Made by a program: the position numbers and the translations under genes. From the NCBI GenBank assembly GCA_027484825.1, contig JAIXSE010000020.1, positions 1-64,000 on the forward strand: 64,000 nucleotides of DNA. The letters run 5' to 3'. This document shows positions 12,498 through 21,005 of the stretch, piece after piece; within the stretch, counting starts at the first letter, position 1; each line of letters opens with the position of its first letter. The stretch comes from Rubrivivax sp. GTDB lineage: Bacteria; Pseudomonadota; Gammaproteobacteria; Burkholderiales; Burkholderiaceae_C. The notes below the pieces were generated by a model. The model was given only the letters and a program-made list of their open reading frames with translations, did not search any database and was not told the DNA's origin.

Positions 12498-13865
12498 ATG
12501 AGTCAAGCCCAACAAGGATTTGCCTACAGCCAGGACCAGTTTCGCCAACTGATCGAGGACGTCCTCGCCGAAGCGAAGCATCTGGGCGCGTCGGATGCCG
12601 GCGCCGAAGTGTCCGAAGGCTGCGGCTTGTCCGTGTCGGTCCGGCGGGGCGATCTGGAGAATGTGGAGCGCAACCGCGACAAGTCCCTGGGCATTTCCGT
12701 CTACCTCGGACAGCGTCGTGGCAATGCCAGCACCTCCGATTTCTCGCCCAAGGCCCTGAAGGACACCGTCCGCGCCGCCTTCGACATCGCCCGTTTCACC
12801 GCCGAAGACGAATTCGCCGGCTTGCCGGCGGATGACGAGCTGTCCCTGGACGAAGACAGCCGGCCGGCCCTGGACCTGTTCCATCCCTGGGACATCACCG
12901 CCGAAGCCGCCGCCGAACTGGCGCTGCGCTGCGAGCGCGCCGCGCTGGACGTGGACCCGCGCATCACCAATTCCGAAGGCGCCGCCGTCTCGGCGCAGCA
13001 ATCCCATTTCTTCACCGGCAACAGCCGGGGCTTCCGCGGCGGTTATGCCAGCTCGCGGCATTCGCTGTCGGTGGCGCCCATCGCTGGCCGTGGCGCCGGC
13101 ATGGAGCGGGACGCCTGGTACAGCTCCATGCGAGACGCGGCGGAGCTCTCCAGCCCCGAGTCCATCGGCCGTTACGCGGCCGAACGGGCCCTGGCGCGCC
13201 TGAAGGGCCGCAAGGTCAAGACGGCCAATGTCCCGGTGCTGTTTGAATCGCCGGTGGCGGCCGGCCTGCTCGGCGCGCTGGTGCAGGCCACCAGCGGAGG
13301 GGCGCTGTACCGCCGCGCCACCTTCCTGCTGGACAGCCTGGACAAGCCGGTGCTGGCCTCCCACATCGACGTGGTGGAGGACCCGCACATCCTCAAAGGC
13401 AAGGGCAGCGCCCCCTTTGACGACGAAGGCGTCATCACCCGTCCGCGCACGGTGGTGGAAGGCGGCACGCTCAAGGGCTACTTCCTGTCCACCTATTCGG
13501 CCCGCAAGCTCGGCCTGCGCACCACCGGTCATGCCGGCGGCTCTCACAACCTGACCATGCGCAGCCGCTGCACCGCACCCGGCGATGACCTGCCCACCAT
13601 GCTGCGTCGCCTGGGCACCGGCCTGTTCGTGACCGAGCTGATGGGGCAGGGCGTCAACTACGTGACCGGCGACTATTCGCGTGGCGCCAGCGGCTACTGG
13701 GTGGAGAACGGCGAGATCGCCTTCCCGGTGAATGAAGTGACGATTGCCGGCAACCTGCGGGAGATGTTCCAGCAGATCGTGGGCATCGGCGCCGACACCT
13801 ACAACCTGGGTGCCAAGTCGGTGGGCTCCATCCTCATCGCCAACATGAAGCTGGCCGGCTCCTGA
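12498..13865 (+). CDS. pmbA: Metalloprotease-like protein PmbA (TldE)
   Basis: Partner subunit of the TldD/TldE peptidase that processes microcin B17 and degrades CcdA in E. coli. The 455-residue protein starts MSQAQQGFAYSQDQFRQLI and has the modulator-of-gyrase family core (LGISVYLGQRRGNASTSDFS, then GTGLFVTELMGQGVNYVTGDYSRGASG toward the end, read as adjoining segments). As expected for the E subunit there is no HExxH zinc motif. tldD is not in this window. The ATG at 12498 gives the family length; an in-frame ATG at 12477 is less likely. Confidence 0.94.
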   Translation: MSQAQQGFAYSQDQFRQLIEDVLAEAKHLGASDAGAEVSEGCGLSVSVRRGDLENVERNRDKSLGISVYLGQRRGNASTSDFSPKALKDTVRAAFDIARFTAEDEFAGLPADDELSLDEDSRPALDLFHPWDITAEAAAELALRCERAALDVDPRITNSEGAAVSAQQSHFFTGNSRGFRGGYASSRHSLSVAPIAGRGAGMERDAWYSSMRDAAELSSPESIGRYAAERALARLKGRKVKTANVPVLFESPVAAGLLGALVQATSGGALYRRATFLLDSLDKPVLASHIDVVEDPHILKGKGSAPFDDEGVITRPRTVVEGGTLKGYFLSTYSARKLGLRTTGHAGGSHNLTMRSRCTAPGDDLPTMLRRLGTGLFVTELMGQGVNYVTGDYSRGASGYWVENGEIAFPVNEVTIAGNLREMFQQIVGIGADTYNLGAKSVGSILIANMKLAGS

Positions 13866-13965
13866 GCCAGTGCTCCGGGTGCGTTGGCCCCGGGCAGCCC
13901 TCGATTGACGAATCGCCCTCCCGTGGGGGAACCTCCAGGCCATAACAACCCAGGAGACTTCCCTC

Positions 13966-15048
13966 ATGGAACGACGTTCGTTCGTCAAGGGTGCCGGCAT
14001 GGCCGGCGTGCTAGCCGCGGGCACCGCCCCGGCGATTGTTCATGCGCAGGCCAATGTGCGCTGGCGCCTGGCCTCCAGCTTTCCCAAGCAGCTGGACACC
14101 CTCTTTGGCGCCGGTGAATCCTTCGCCAGGAAGGTCGGTGAACTCAGCGGCGGCAAGTTCCAGATCAGCGTGCATGCGCCTGGCGAATTGATGCCCGCCT
14201 TCGAGGTGGTGGACGGGGTGCAGAAGGCGACGGTGGAGATCGCCCACACGGCGGCCTACTACTTCTTTGGCAAGGACGAGACCTTCGCCATTGGCGCCTC
14301 GATTCCGTTCGGCCTCAACTCCCGCCAGATGACCGCCTGGACCTATCAGGGCAACGGTCTCAAGCTCATGCGGGAGTTCTACCGCAACTACAACATCATC
14401 AATTTCCCCGGTGGCAACACCGGCGCGCAGATGGCGGGTTGGTATCGCAAGGAAATCAAGTCGATTGCCGACATGAAGGGCCTGAAGTTCCGCATCGGCG
14501 GCTTTGCGGGCCGGGTGATCGAGCGCATGGGCGGGGTGCCCCAGAACCTGCCGGGGGGTGAGCTCTATTCCGCGCTGGAAAAAGGCACCATCGACGCCGC
14601 CGAATGGGTGGGCCCCTACGACGACCTCAAGCTGGGCTTCTACAAGGTGGCTCAGTACTACTACTACCCCGGCTGGTGGGAGGGCGGCCCGCAGGTGGAC
14701 TTCTTCATCAACACCAAGGCCTATGAAAGCCTCTCGCCGGAGTACAAGGCCATCATCGAGGCGGCCTCGGCCCACACCCATGTGAACATGCAGGCCAAGT
14801 ACGACGTGGTCAACCCGGCCGCACTCAAGGAGCTCGCGGCCGCCAAGGTCAAGCTGATGCGCTTCCCCACGGACGTGATGAACCTGGCCTTCAAGGAATC
14901 GATGGCGCTGTACAGCGAGCTCTCGTCCAAGAATCCCAACTGGAAGAAGGTCTACGAGGACTATGCCGCCTTCCGCAAGGACCAGAACCTCTGGTTCCGC
15001 TTCGCCGAATCGGGCTTCGACGAGTTCATGCAGAAGCAGCGCTTCTGA
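13966..15048 (+). CDS. TRAP transporter substrate-binding protein (DctP/TakP-type), orphan
   Basis: Periplasmic binding protein of a tripartite ATP-independent transporter. The 360-residue product starts MERRSFVKGAGMAGVLAAG, a twin-arginine-like signal (RRSFVK) with cleavage near VHAQ. The mature part has the family's conserved segments, including MKGLKFRIGG with its carboxylate-binding Arg and EWVGPYDDLKLGFYKV, which resembles the 2-keto acid binding TakP branch. A good ribosome site (AGGAG) precedes the ATG. No dctQ or dctM membrane genes are adjacent, so the transporter must be encoded elsewhere. Substrate is inferred only loosely. Confidence 0.9.
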   Translation: MERRSFVKGAGMAGVLAAGTAPAIVHAQANVRWRLASSFPKQLDTLFGAGESFARKVGELSGGKFQISVHAPGELMPAFEVVDGVQKATVEIAHTAAYYFFGKDETFAIGASIPFGLNSRQMTAWTYQGNGLKLMREFYRNYNIINFPGGNTGAQMAGWYRKEIKSIADMKGLKFRIGGFAGRVIERMGGVPQNLPGGELYSALEKGTIDAAEWVGPYDDLKLGFYKVAQYYYYPGWWEGGPQVDFFINTKAYESLSPEYKAIIEAASAHTHVNMQAKYDVVNPAALKELAAAKVKLMRFPTDVMNLAFKESMALYSELSSKNPNWKKVYEDYAAFRKDQNLWFRFAESGFDEFMQKQRF

Positions 15049-15066
15049 GGCGCTGCGGCGGCTGGA

Positions 15067-17082
15067 TCACTCGTTGACCTCCGGCACCCGTTCCTTGCCG
15101 TCCAGCACCTCGCGGATGGCGCGGGTGAGCCGCCCCATCTCGATCGGCTTGGCCACATAGCCCTGGAAGCCGGCGGCCAGTCCCTCCTGGCGGTCGGACA
15201 CCATGGCGAAGGCGGTCAGGGCGACGGCGGGCAATTCCTTGGCGCTGCGATGCGGCAGCCGGCGCACGGCGCGGATGAGCGAGCGCCCGTCCATCTCCGG
15301 CATGCCGATGTCCGAGACCAGCAGGTCGAACTGCTGCGCCTGAATCATCTCCAGCGCTTCCTGGGCGCTGCAGGCCACGGTGACCCGGGCGCCCATGCGG
15401 CTCAGGGCCACCTGGCCGACTTCCCGCGCATCTTCCTCGTCATCCACCAGCAGCACGCGCACGCCGCTGAGGGCGTCTTCCGACAGCGCCATCGGCTCGG
15501 TGCTGGGTGGGCGCACCAGCGGCTGGCCCACCAGCACCGGCAGGCTCAGCTCGAAGGTCGAGCCCTGGCCGTGGCCCGGGCTGGCAGCGCGGATGCGGCC
15601 TTGATGCAGTTCGGCAATGGCGCGCGCAATGGCCAGCCCCAGGCCCAGGCCGCCGGCCTTGCGGGTGAAGGAGCCGTCTTCCTGGCGCAGCCGGTCGAAC
15701 ACATAGGGCAGGAACTGCGGCGAGATGCCGCGGCCCGTGTCTTTTACCCGCAGCAGTGCCTGGCCTTCTTCCTTGCGCACTTCCACATCGACCGAGCCGC
15801 CACCGTCGGTGAACTTGATGGCATTGCTGATGAGGTTGGTCAGCACCTGGGACAGTCGGTGCGCGTCCCCGTTCACCCACACCGGGCCCGCCGTGCGGCA
15901 GTGCAGGGCCACGCCCTTGGCCTGGGCCTCATGCAGCGCGGCGAGCACGGCGTCGTCGGCCATGGCCGAGAGGTTGACCGGGGCGGTCTGCAGCACCAGC
16001 TTGCCGGCGACCACGGCGCTCATGTCCAGCAGGTCGTTGATCATGCGGGCCTGCAGCTGCGCATTGCGCCGGATCACCGCCGCGGCCTTGCCCAGCAGCG
16101 GATGCGCGTCCGAGAAGTTGGTGAGGATGTCCGCCCAGCCGGTGATGGCGCTCAGCGGCGAGCGCAGTTCATGCGAGAGCACCGCCAGGAACTGTTCCTT
16201 GAGCTCGCTGGTGCGCTCGGCTTCTTCCTTGGCCTCGCGCAGCGCTTCGCGGGCTTCGAAGGCCAGCGTCACGTCGCGGATGATCTTGGAAAAGCCCGAC
16301 GGCTCGCCGGTGCTGGCATAGATGGGGGTGATGGTGCCTTCCGCCCGCAGCCGCGTCCCATCACGCCGCATCAGCCAGCGGTCGTCGCGGATGGAGCCCT
16401 GGGTCAGCGCCTGCGCCAGTTCGTTCTCCAGCACCTTGGCCGCACGGTCTTCCGGCGTCAGCAGAATCTCGGCCGACATGCCGCGGATGGCCTCCAGCGG
16501 ATGGCCGAAGATGGTGGTGGCTGCACGGTTCCAGTCGCGGATGCGGCCTTCGGTATCCAGCAGGATCACCGCATATTCCTGCAGCGAATCGACAACGCGG
16601 GCATACAGCGCATCCGCTTCCCGCAGCTGGGCTTCCACGATGCGCTGGGCTTCACGCTGCCGTACCTCGCGCAGCGCCCGGTCGATGGCCACCGGCAGGC
16701 GGGCCAGGCGGCCCTTCATCACATAGTCGGTGGCGCCGCGCTTGAGCAGCTCCACCGTGTTCTCCTCACCGATGACACCGGAGACAAAGATGAAGGGCGT
16801 GCCCGGCGCCTTGGCCATCGCCAGGGTCAGGGCATCGCTGCCGGTGTAGCCGGGCAGTTGATAGTCCGAGATGATCAGGTCAAAGCGCTGCGTCTCCAGC
16901 GCGCCCAGCAGGCTGGGTTCGTCCTTCACCCAGGTCACGCGGGCGCTGGGATGGGTGGTCTCCAGCGAGGCCTGCAGCAGCTCGGCGTCGAAGGCCGAGT
17001 CTTCCAGCAGCAGGATCTCCAGCGGAGGGCTCACTTCCGGAGCGGCTGCGGCGCTTGCAGCGACGGACGCGGCGTCACTCAT
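15067..17082 (-). CDS. Hybrid sensor histidine kinase: REC-PAS-HisKA-HATPase-REC
   Basis: A 671-residue cytoplasmic signalling protein. Order: N-terminal receiver (about residues 20-140, phosphoacceptor in IISDYQLPG); PAS domain (about 160-280); HisKA with phosphorylated His in [15 protein letters not shown] (about 305); HATPase with N box [20 protein letters not shown] and [10 protein letters not shown]; and a C-terminal receiver (about 545-655, acceptor in [13 protein letters not shown]). No membrane segment is seen. The start codon overlaps the upstream response-regulator stop by 8 bases (ATGAGTGA). This ties it to the bacteriophytochrome operon, where it probably receives phosphate from the single-domain regulator. 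Confidence 0.92.
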   Translation of the reverse strand: MSDAASVAASAAAAPEVSPPLEILLLEDSAFDAELLQASLETTHPSARVTWVKDEPSLLGALETQRFDLIISDYQLPGYTGSDALTLAMAKAPGTPFIFVSGVIGEENTVELLKRGATDYVMKGRLARLPVAIDRALREVRQREAQRIVEAQLREADALYARVVDSLQEYAVILLDTEGRIRDWNRAATTIFGHPLEAIRGMSAEILLTPEDRAAKVLENELAQALTQGSIRDDRWLMRRDGTRLRAEGTITPIYASTGEPSGFSKIIRDVTLAFEAREALREAKEEAERTSELKEQFLAVLSHELRSPLSAITGWADILTNFSDAHPLLGKAAAVIRRNAQLQARMINDLLDMSAVVAGKLVLQTAPVNLSAMADDAVLAALHEAQAKGVALHCRTAGPVWVNGDAHRLSQVLTNLISNAIKFTDGGGSVDVEVRKEEGQALLRVKDTGRGISPQFLPYVFDRLRQEDGSFTRKAGGLGLGLAIARAIAELHQGRIRAASPGHGQGSTFELSLPVLVGQPLVRPPSTEPMALSEDALSGVRVLLVDDEEDAREVGQVALSRMGARVTVACSAQEALEMIQAQQFDLLVSDIGMPEMDGRSLIRAVRRLPHRSAKELPAVALTAFAMVSDRQEGLAAGFQGYVAKPIEMGRLTRAIREVLDGKERVPEVNE

Positions 17083-17533
17083 AACGGCGGCTGGCCCGCA
17101 GCGAACCGGGAGGCGGCTCATTCAGCACGGCCCAGAACACGCCCAGGTCGGCAATGGCCGCAACGAACTGCTTGAACTCGACCGGTTTGACCACATAGGC
17201 ATTCACGCCCAGCGAATAGCTTTGCACAACATCGGATTCGGTTTGCGACGAGGTCAGCATCACCACGGGAATGCTCTTGAGCGGTTCGGTGGCCCGCACC
17301 GACTTGAGCACCTCCAGGCCGTTGACCTTGGGGAGCTTGAGGTCCAGCAGAATCACCGCCGGATTGCCCTCCGGCCGGTCCGCATGCACCCCTTCACGAT
17401 TGAGGTAGTCCAGCGCTTCCGCACCATCGCGCACCACGACCACCTCATTGGCCAGTTGGCTGCGTTCAAGCGCCACCAGCGTCAACTCAAGGTCGCGGGC
17501 GTCGTCTTCTACAAGGAGGATGGGCTTGAGCAT
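17075..17533 (-). CDS. Single-domain response regulator (Rcp1-like) of the phytochrome operon
   Basis: A 152-residue receiver-only protein: MLKPILLVEDDARDLELTL supplies the acidic pocket, ILLDLKLPKVNG the phosphoacceptor Asp, VVMLTSSQ the Thr, and YVVKPVEF the Lys. A 20-residue tail follows the receiver. Stand-alone receivers of this kind (cyanobacterial Rcp1 and relatives) are the direct phosphotransfer partners of bacteriophytochromes. The ATG lies one base after the bphP stop codon and the gene's end overlaps the hybrid kinase start, so all are cotranslated. The longer open frame upstream reads through the end of bphP in another frame. Confidence 0.92.
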   Translation of the reverse strand: MLKPILLVEDDARDLELTLVALERSQLANEVVVVRDGAEALDYLNREGVHADRPEGNPAVILLDLKLPKVNGLEVLKSVRATEPLKSIPVVMLTSSQTESDVVQSYSLGVNAYVVKPVEFKQFVAAIADLGVFWAVLNEPPPGSLRASRRYE

Positions 17534-17534
17534 G

Positions 17535-19856
17535 TCAATCAGCGGGAAGGGTCGGGGAGGTGGAGGGCGTGCCGCTGCCGGGCGGCGAAAGCTCGGGGAA
17601 TGCGACCGGGGCAACTGTCGTGCCCGAGGGCGCGGAGGCCATCACGGCGGCATATTCACGGTTGGGGAGGATGAGGCTGAAGCGCGCGCCCTGGTCCGGA
17701 TGGCCCCAGGCTTCCACCTGGCCGCCATGCCGCTCAATGATGCGGCGCACACTGGCCAGGCCGATGCCGGTGCCCTCGAAGTTGTCGGTCTGGTGCAGGC
17801 GCTGGAACACGCCGAAGAGCTTGCCGACGTACTTCATCTGGAAGCCCACGCCGTTGTCCTGCACCGACAGGCCGGTGCCGTCCGCCGTCTTGAGGGCGCG
17901 GATGCTGATGCGGGCCGGTTGGCGCGGACGCGTGTACTTCACCGCATTGCCGATGAGATTGCGCAAGGCCACCTGGATCAACACCGGGTCTGCCCACAGG
18001 CGGGGCAGGGGGCGCTCGATGTCCCACTCGATCATCCGGTCCTTGGCCAGCGTGGTCTGTTCGGCGATGAGGTCGTCCACCAGATGGGCGGTGTTGACCG
18101 ACACCGGCTTGAGCGCCGCCCGGCCCATGCGGGAGAAGTCCAGCAGCGCATCGACCAGGTGGCCGGCGTGGGCGGACGCTTCCTTCACATGGGCCAGATA
18201 GCGGCGCGACCGCTCGGTCAGGCCGCTGCCGTCCATCTCCAGCACCAGGTCCACGAAGCCGGAGATGTGCCGCATGGGGGCCCGCAGGTCATGCGAGACG
18301 GTGTAGGAAAACGCCTCCAGCTCCTTGTTGACCCGGCCCAGCTCCATGGCCACTTCAGCCAGTTCTTCCGCGCGTCGCAGCACGATGCCGATCAGCGCCT
18401 GGCGCAGTTCCTGCACCGCATGGATCTCGCCCTGTCCCCAGGCCAGCGCCCGACCCCGCACCTGCTCCTGCCAGCTGTTGAAGCTGCGGCGCGGATGCAA
18501 CCGGTTGTCGGGGCCGACATGCATTTCCTTGCGAGGGTCGCCGGCCCAGACGATGGTCTGCACGATCTCCGGACGGAACCAGACGATGTAATGCCGGTGC
18601 AGCTTGGAGATGGAGATGGCCAGCAGGCCGGCAATGCCGCCCAGCGAATCTGCCAGATGGGGGGCGTCCACCGCGAGGCGGTCGGAATGCACGACCTCGT
18701 CGATGCGCGCGGACAACCACTGCCCGAGTTCCACCAGCGCGGCCGGGGGCGGTGCCTCGCCGACCGACCAGGCCGACTCATTGAGGATGACCGCCGCGCC
18801 GGTGGCCCGTCCCAGCCGCAGCAGCGGTCCGGGTTCCTGCATCAGCAGTTGAAGCGTGGCGTCGCTGTCGGACAGGTGGGCGACGATGGACAGCGTGAGC
18901 TGACGCAGCCGCAGTTGCTCGGTGACCCGCTCGTTCTCTTCCTTGGCTTCGATCTGCAGCGACAGCAATTGCCCCAGATGCTCACAGGCCATCCGGGTCT
19001 GCCAGGGCAGGCGCTGCGGATGGTGGTCGTGGCAGGACACCAGGCCCCAGAGCTCTCCGCGGACCACGATGGACACCGACATCGATGCCAGCGTGCCCAT
19101 GTTGCGCATGTATTCCAGATGCACCGGCGAGACACTGCGCAGCGCCGCCTGGGAGAGATCAAGCGTGGTGGGATCGCGGCCGTCGACAAAGCGCACCGGC
19201 ACCGGCGCGTAGGTGGCGTCCGCGATCAAGCGGATGTGATTGATGAGGTAGAGCTCACGCGCCTGGGCCGGAATGTCGGAGGCGGGGAATCGTTGACCGG
19301 CATAGCTGTCGTAGCCCCGGTCCGCCGCCTCTGCCAGCACCTGGCCGTGGCCATCGGCGTTGAAGCGGTAGATGAGGCACCGGCCAAAGCCGGTGAGCCG
19401 CTTCATCTCCTGGACCACGATGCGGCAGATCTGCTCCACCGAGTCGGTGAGCTGCATCCGCGGCACCAGATGGCGGGCGAGGCTGTAGATGGGCGCGCGG
19501 GTGCCTGCATCGGAGAAGTCGGGCTCGACCTCGAAGTAGGCCAGATCACCCATGCGGTGGCCCGACACATGCAGCCGCTGCTCGCGCACCTGCACCACGC
19601 CGCAGGATGACGGCCCTTCGCCGTCCACCAGGCTGTGTCGGCCTTCGATGGCGTCGCGCAGCGTGTCTTCCACCAGGCTGGGAAGGTCGGCGGGGTCCCG
19701 CTGCAGCAGCGCCTGCCAGTTCTGGCTGTAGGCCAGCAACTCGCCGGTGCGCAGCGTCACCACCGCCAGCCAGCCATGCGGCTGAATGGCGCCGGGAATG
19801 CGGATCGGCTCATTGGCGCATTGCGCCAGCTGTTCTCGGGTCAACGCGGTGGGCAT
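17535..19856 (-). CDS. bphP: Bacteriophytochrome histidine kinase
   Basis: Red/far-red light sensor using biliverdin IXalpha. The 773 residues run PAS (1-120), GAF (about 140-320), PHY (about 330-510), HisKA and HATPase. Cys13 in LAQCANEPIRIPG is the expected covalent biliverdin attachment site. The GAF domain has RFPASDIPAQARELY (PASDIP motif) and the conserved His before LEYMRNMGTLASMS. The PHY tongue has HPRRSF (PRxSF). The kinase core has FSYTVSHDLRAPMRHI (His), NLIGNAVKYT and GTGIGLASVRRI. It sits 5 bases after the heme oxygenase gene that makes its chromophore. All residues needed for light sensing and kinase activity seem present. Confidence 0.96.
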   Translation of the reverse strand: MPTALTREQLAQCANEPIRIPGAIQPHGWLAVVTLRTGELLAYSQNWQALLQRDPADLPSLVEDTLRDAIEGRHSLVDGEGPSSCGVVQVREQRLHVSGHRMGDLAYFEVEPDFSDAGTRAPIYSLARHLVPRMQLTDSVEQICRIVVQEMKRLTGFGRCLIYRFNADGHGQVLAEAADRGYDSYAGQRFPASDIPAQARELYLINHIRLIADATYAPVPVRFVDGRDPTTLDLSQAALRSVSPVHLEYMRNMGTLASMSVSIVVRGELWGLVSCHDHHPQRLPWQTRMACEHLGQLLSLQIEAKEENERVTEQLRLRQLTLSIVAHLSDSDATLQLLMQEPGPLLRLGRATGAAVILNESAWSVGEAPPPAALVELGQWLSARIDEVVHSDRLAVDAPHLADSLGGIAGLLAISISKLHRHYIVWFRPEIVQTIVWAGDPRKEMHVGPDNRLHPRRSFNSWQEQVRGRALAWGQGEIHAVQELRQALIGIVLRRAEELAEVAMELGRVNKELEAFSYTVSHDLRAPMRHISGFVDLVLEMDGSGLTERSRRYLAHVKEASAHAGHLVDALLDFSRMGRAALKPVSVNTAHLVDDLIAEQTTLAKDRMIEWDIERPLPRLWADPVLIQVALRNLIGNAVKYTRPRQPARISIRALKTADGTGLSVQDNGVGFQMKYVGKLFGVFQRLHQTDNFEGTGIGLASVRRIIERHGGQVEAWGHPDQGARFSLILPNREYAAVMASAPSGTTVAPVAFPELSPPGSGTPSTSPTLPAD

Positions 19857-19861
19857 GGCAG

Positions 19862-20524
19862 TCAGACCAGGGCTTGGGTGCCGCGCGGGGCGGCGTCCTG
19901 CATGGAAACGGGGGCGGGCGCCGAAGGAAGATCCAGTACGGCGAAGGTGTGCAGCAGGGCCTCGAAGGTCTGGGACGCGCCGCGCAGCGCGTCCGATCGA
20001 GCCGGCTCATCCGGCCCCACGGCCTGCTGGGCCCGCTGGCGGAACTCACGCCACAGTGCGCCTGTTTGCTCGCCAAAGCCGTGAAAGTAGCGCGCGCCGT
20101 GGTCTGCGCGCAGACCCAGCTGTCGCATCAGCTGTGGCACCAGCACCTGACCGCCCAGTGCGCTGCCTTCGATGACGTAGAGCGCTCCCCATGCGACCGC
20201 CGGGCTGTCCATGCGGATGAGGCCTTGCGCATCGCGGGCGGACTGGCGAAGGTCGGGGGCATGGGGAATATCCAGATCAGCAAGGTCCTGCAGCGCCAGC
20301 GGCGCGCGGCGGCGGCCGTCGAACCATGGACGCAGCGGCTCCGACAGCGCGAAACGCACGCGCTGTTCCCAGAGCTGGAGAAACTCATGAAAGCCGCGAA
20401 GGATGCGGCCATAGCGGGCCAGCGGCATCGGCGCTTCCAGCTGGAGCAGCGCTTCGATGCGGTCATGCAGCGGTCCTGTGCTGTGGCGAAGGCGGAGCAG
20501 CAGGTCGGCGTCGGTCGAAGTCAT
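19862..20524 (-). CDS. bphO: Biliverdin-producing heme oxygenase
   Basis: Opens heme to biliverdin IXalpha, CO and iron, supplying the bacteriophytochrome chromophore. The 220-residue protein has the proximal heme ligand His20 in STGPLHDRIEALL and the distal-helix signature GALYVIEGSALGGQVL near residue 120. Length fits the BphO family. It is the first gene of the minus-strand operon bphO-bphP-response regulator-hybrid kinase; downstream spacing is 5, 1 and -8 bases. Upstream is a 480-base region shared with the divergent GH30 gene. Confidence 0.93.
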   Translation of the reverse strand: MTSTDADLLLRLRHSTGPLHDRIEALLQLEAPMPLARYGRILRGFHEFLQLWEQRVRFALSEPLRPWFDGRRRAPLALQDLADLDIPHAPDLRQSARDAQGLIRMDSPAVAWGALYVIEGSALGGQVLVPQLMRQLGLRADHGARYFHGFGEQTGALWREFRQRAQQAVGPDEPARSDALRGASQTFEALLHTFAVLDLPSAPAPVSMQDAAPRGTQALV

Positions 20525-20849
20525 TGATGCAGTGTGGGCGGTGAGGGCGCTCGGGGCACCAAAGGACCTGCGCCGCAGGGATCTTGTCGAACCCGCGGCG
20601 CCGTCGTGTCGGCATTATGAAGACAAAGCCTGGCACGCAACATCCGATTCCGCGGATTGGAGGCATCGACCCAGCCGCAGCTGTCACGACGCAGGAAGCG
20701 TCTTAAAAATTTTGTGGCGTGCTCTCCTTGGAACACCTCACATCGGGCACGCCGATTGCTGTCGGCGCGCGCATTCGCTGATCGCACCGCCGCGGCAACA
20801 CCCGTGCGCAGTGTGGTTTTGCGGACGAGAAGCCGGGTGTTGTCCAGGG
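20525..20849. other. Intergenic part upstream of bphO, no gene seen
   Basis: About 325 bases between the bphO start and the GH30 promoter. Short open frames on both strands are unconserved-looking shadows. It should hold the bphO promoter on the minus strand, but no convincing -35/-10 pair could be chosen by eye. Confidence 0.5.
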
Positions 20850-20879
20850 TTGACCTTGTGGGGAGAGCGCCTCTATGCT
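20850..20879 (+). promoter_or_regulatory. Sigma-70-type promoter of the GH30 gene
   Basis: TTGACC (20850-20855) and TATGCT (20874-20879) are separated by 18 bases and closely match -35 and -10 consensus hexamers. Transcription would start near 20886, inside the LacI-type palindrome that follows, giving a leader of about 120 bases before the GH30 start codon. Assigned by inspection only. Confidence 0.6.
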
Positions 20880-20884
20880 CCCTC

Positions 20885-20904
20885 GCATGAAAGCGCTTTC
20901 ATGC
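20885..20904. promoter_or_regulatory. LacI-family operator upstream of GH30 gene
   Basis: Perfect 20-bp palindrome GCATGAAAGCGCTTTCATGC with the central CG typical of LacI-family operators. It sits at the predicted transcription start of the GH30 gene, where a bound repressor would block initiation. The 14-bp core TGAAAGCGCTTTCA recurs at 26738 and 32702, each before a gene of the same pathway, and a LacI-type regulator is encoded in the locus. Confidence 0.82.
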
Positions 20905-21005
20905 ATCTCGAGTACGTTGAATGAACTCACGCTGCTGAAAGACATGCTGGAAGTTTTGGGAGTCCTTGCGGGCGGCAAGGCTCCACCACCGCTGTTCCAA
21001 AGGCC

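Noticed and set aside
17448-19610. A 720-codon plus-strand open frame over the phytochrome gene
   Set aside because: Composition typical of antisense shadows; the minus strand carries all phytochrome motifs.
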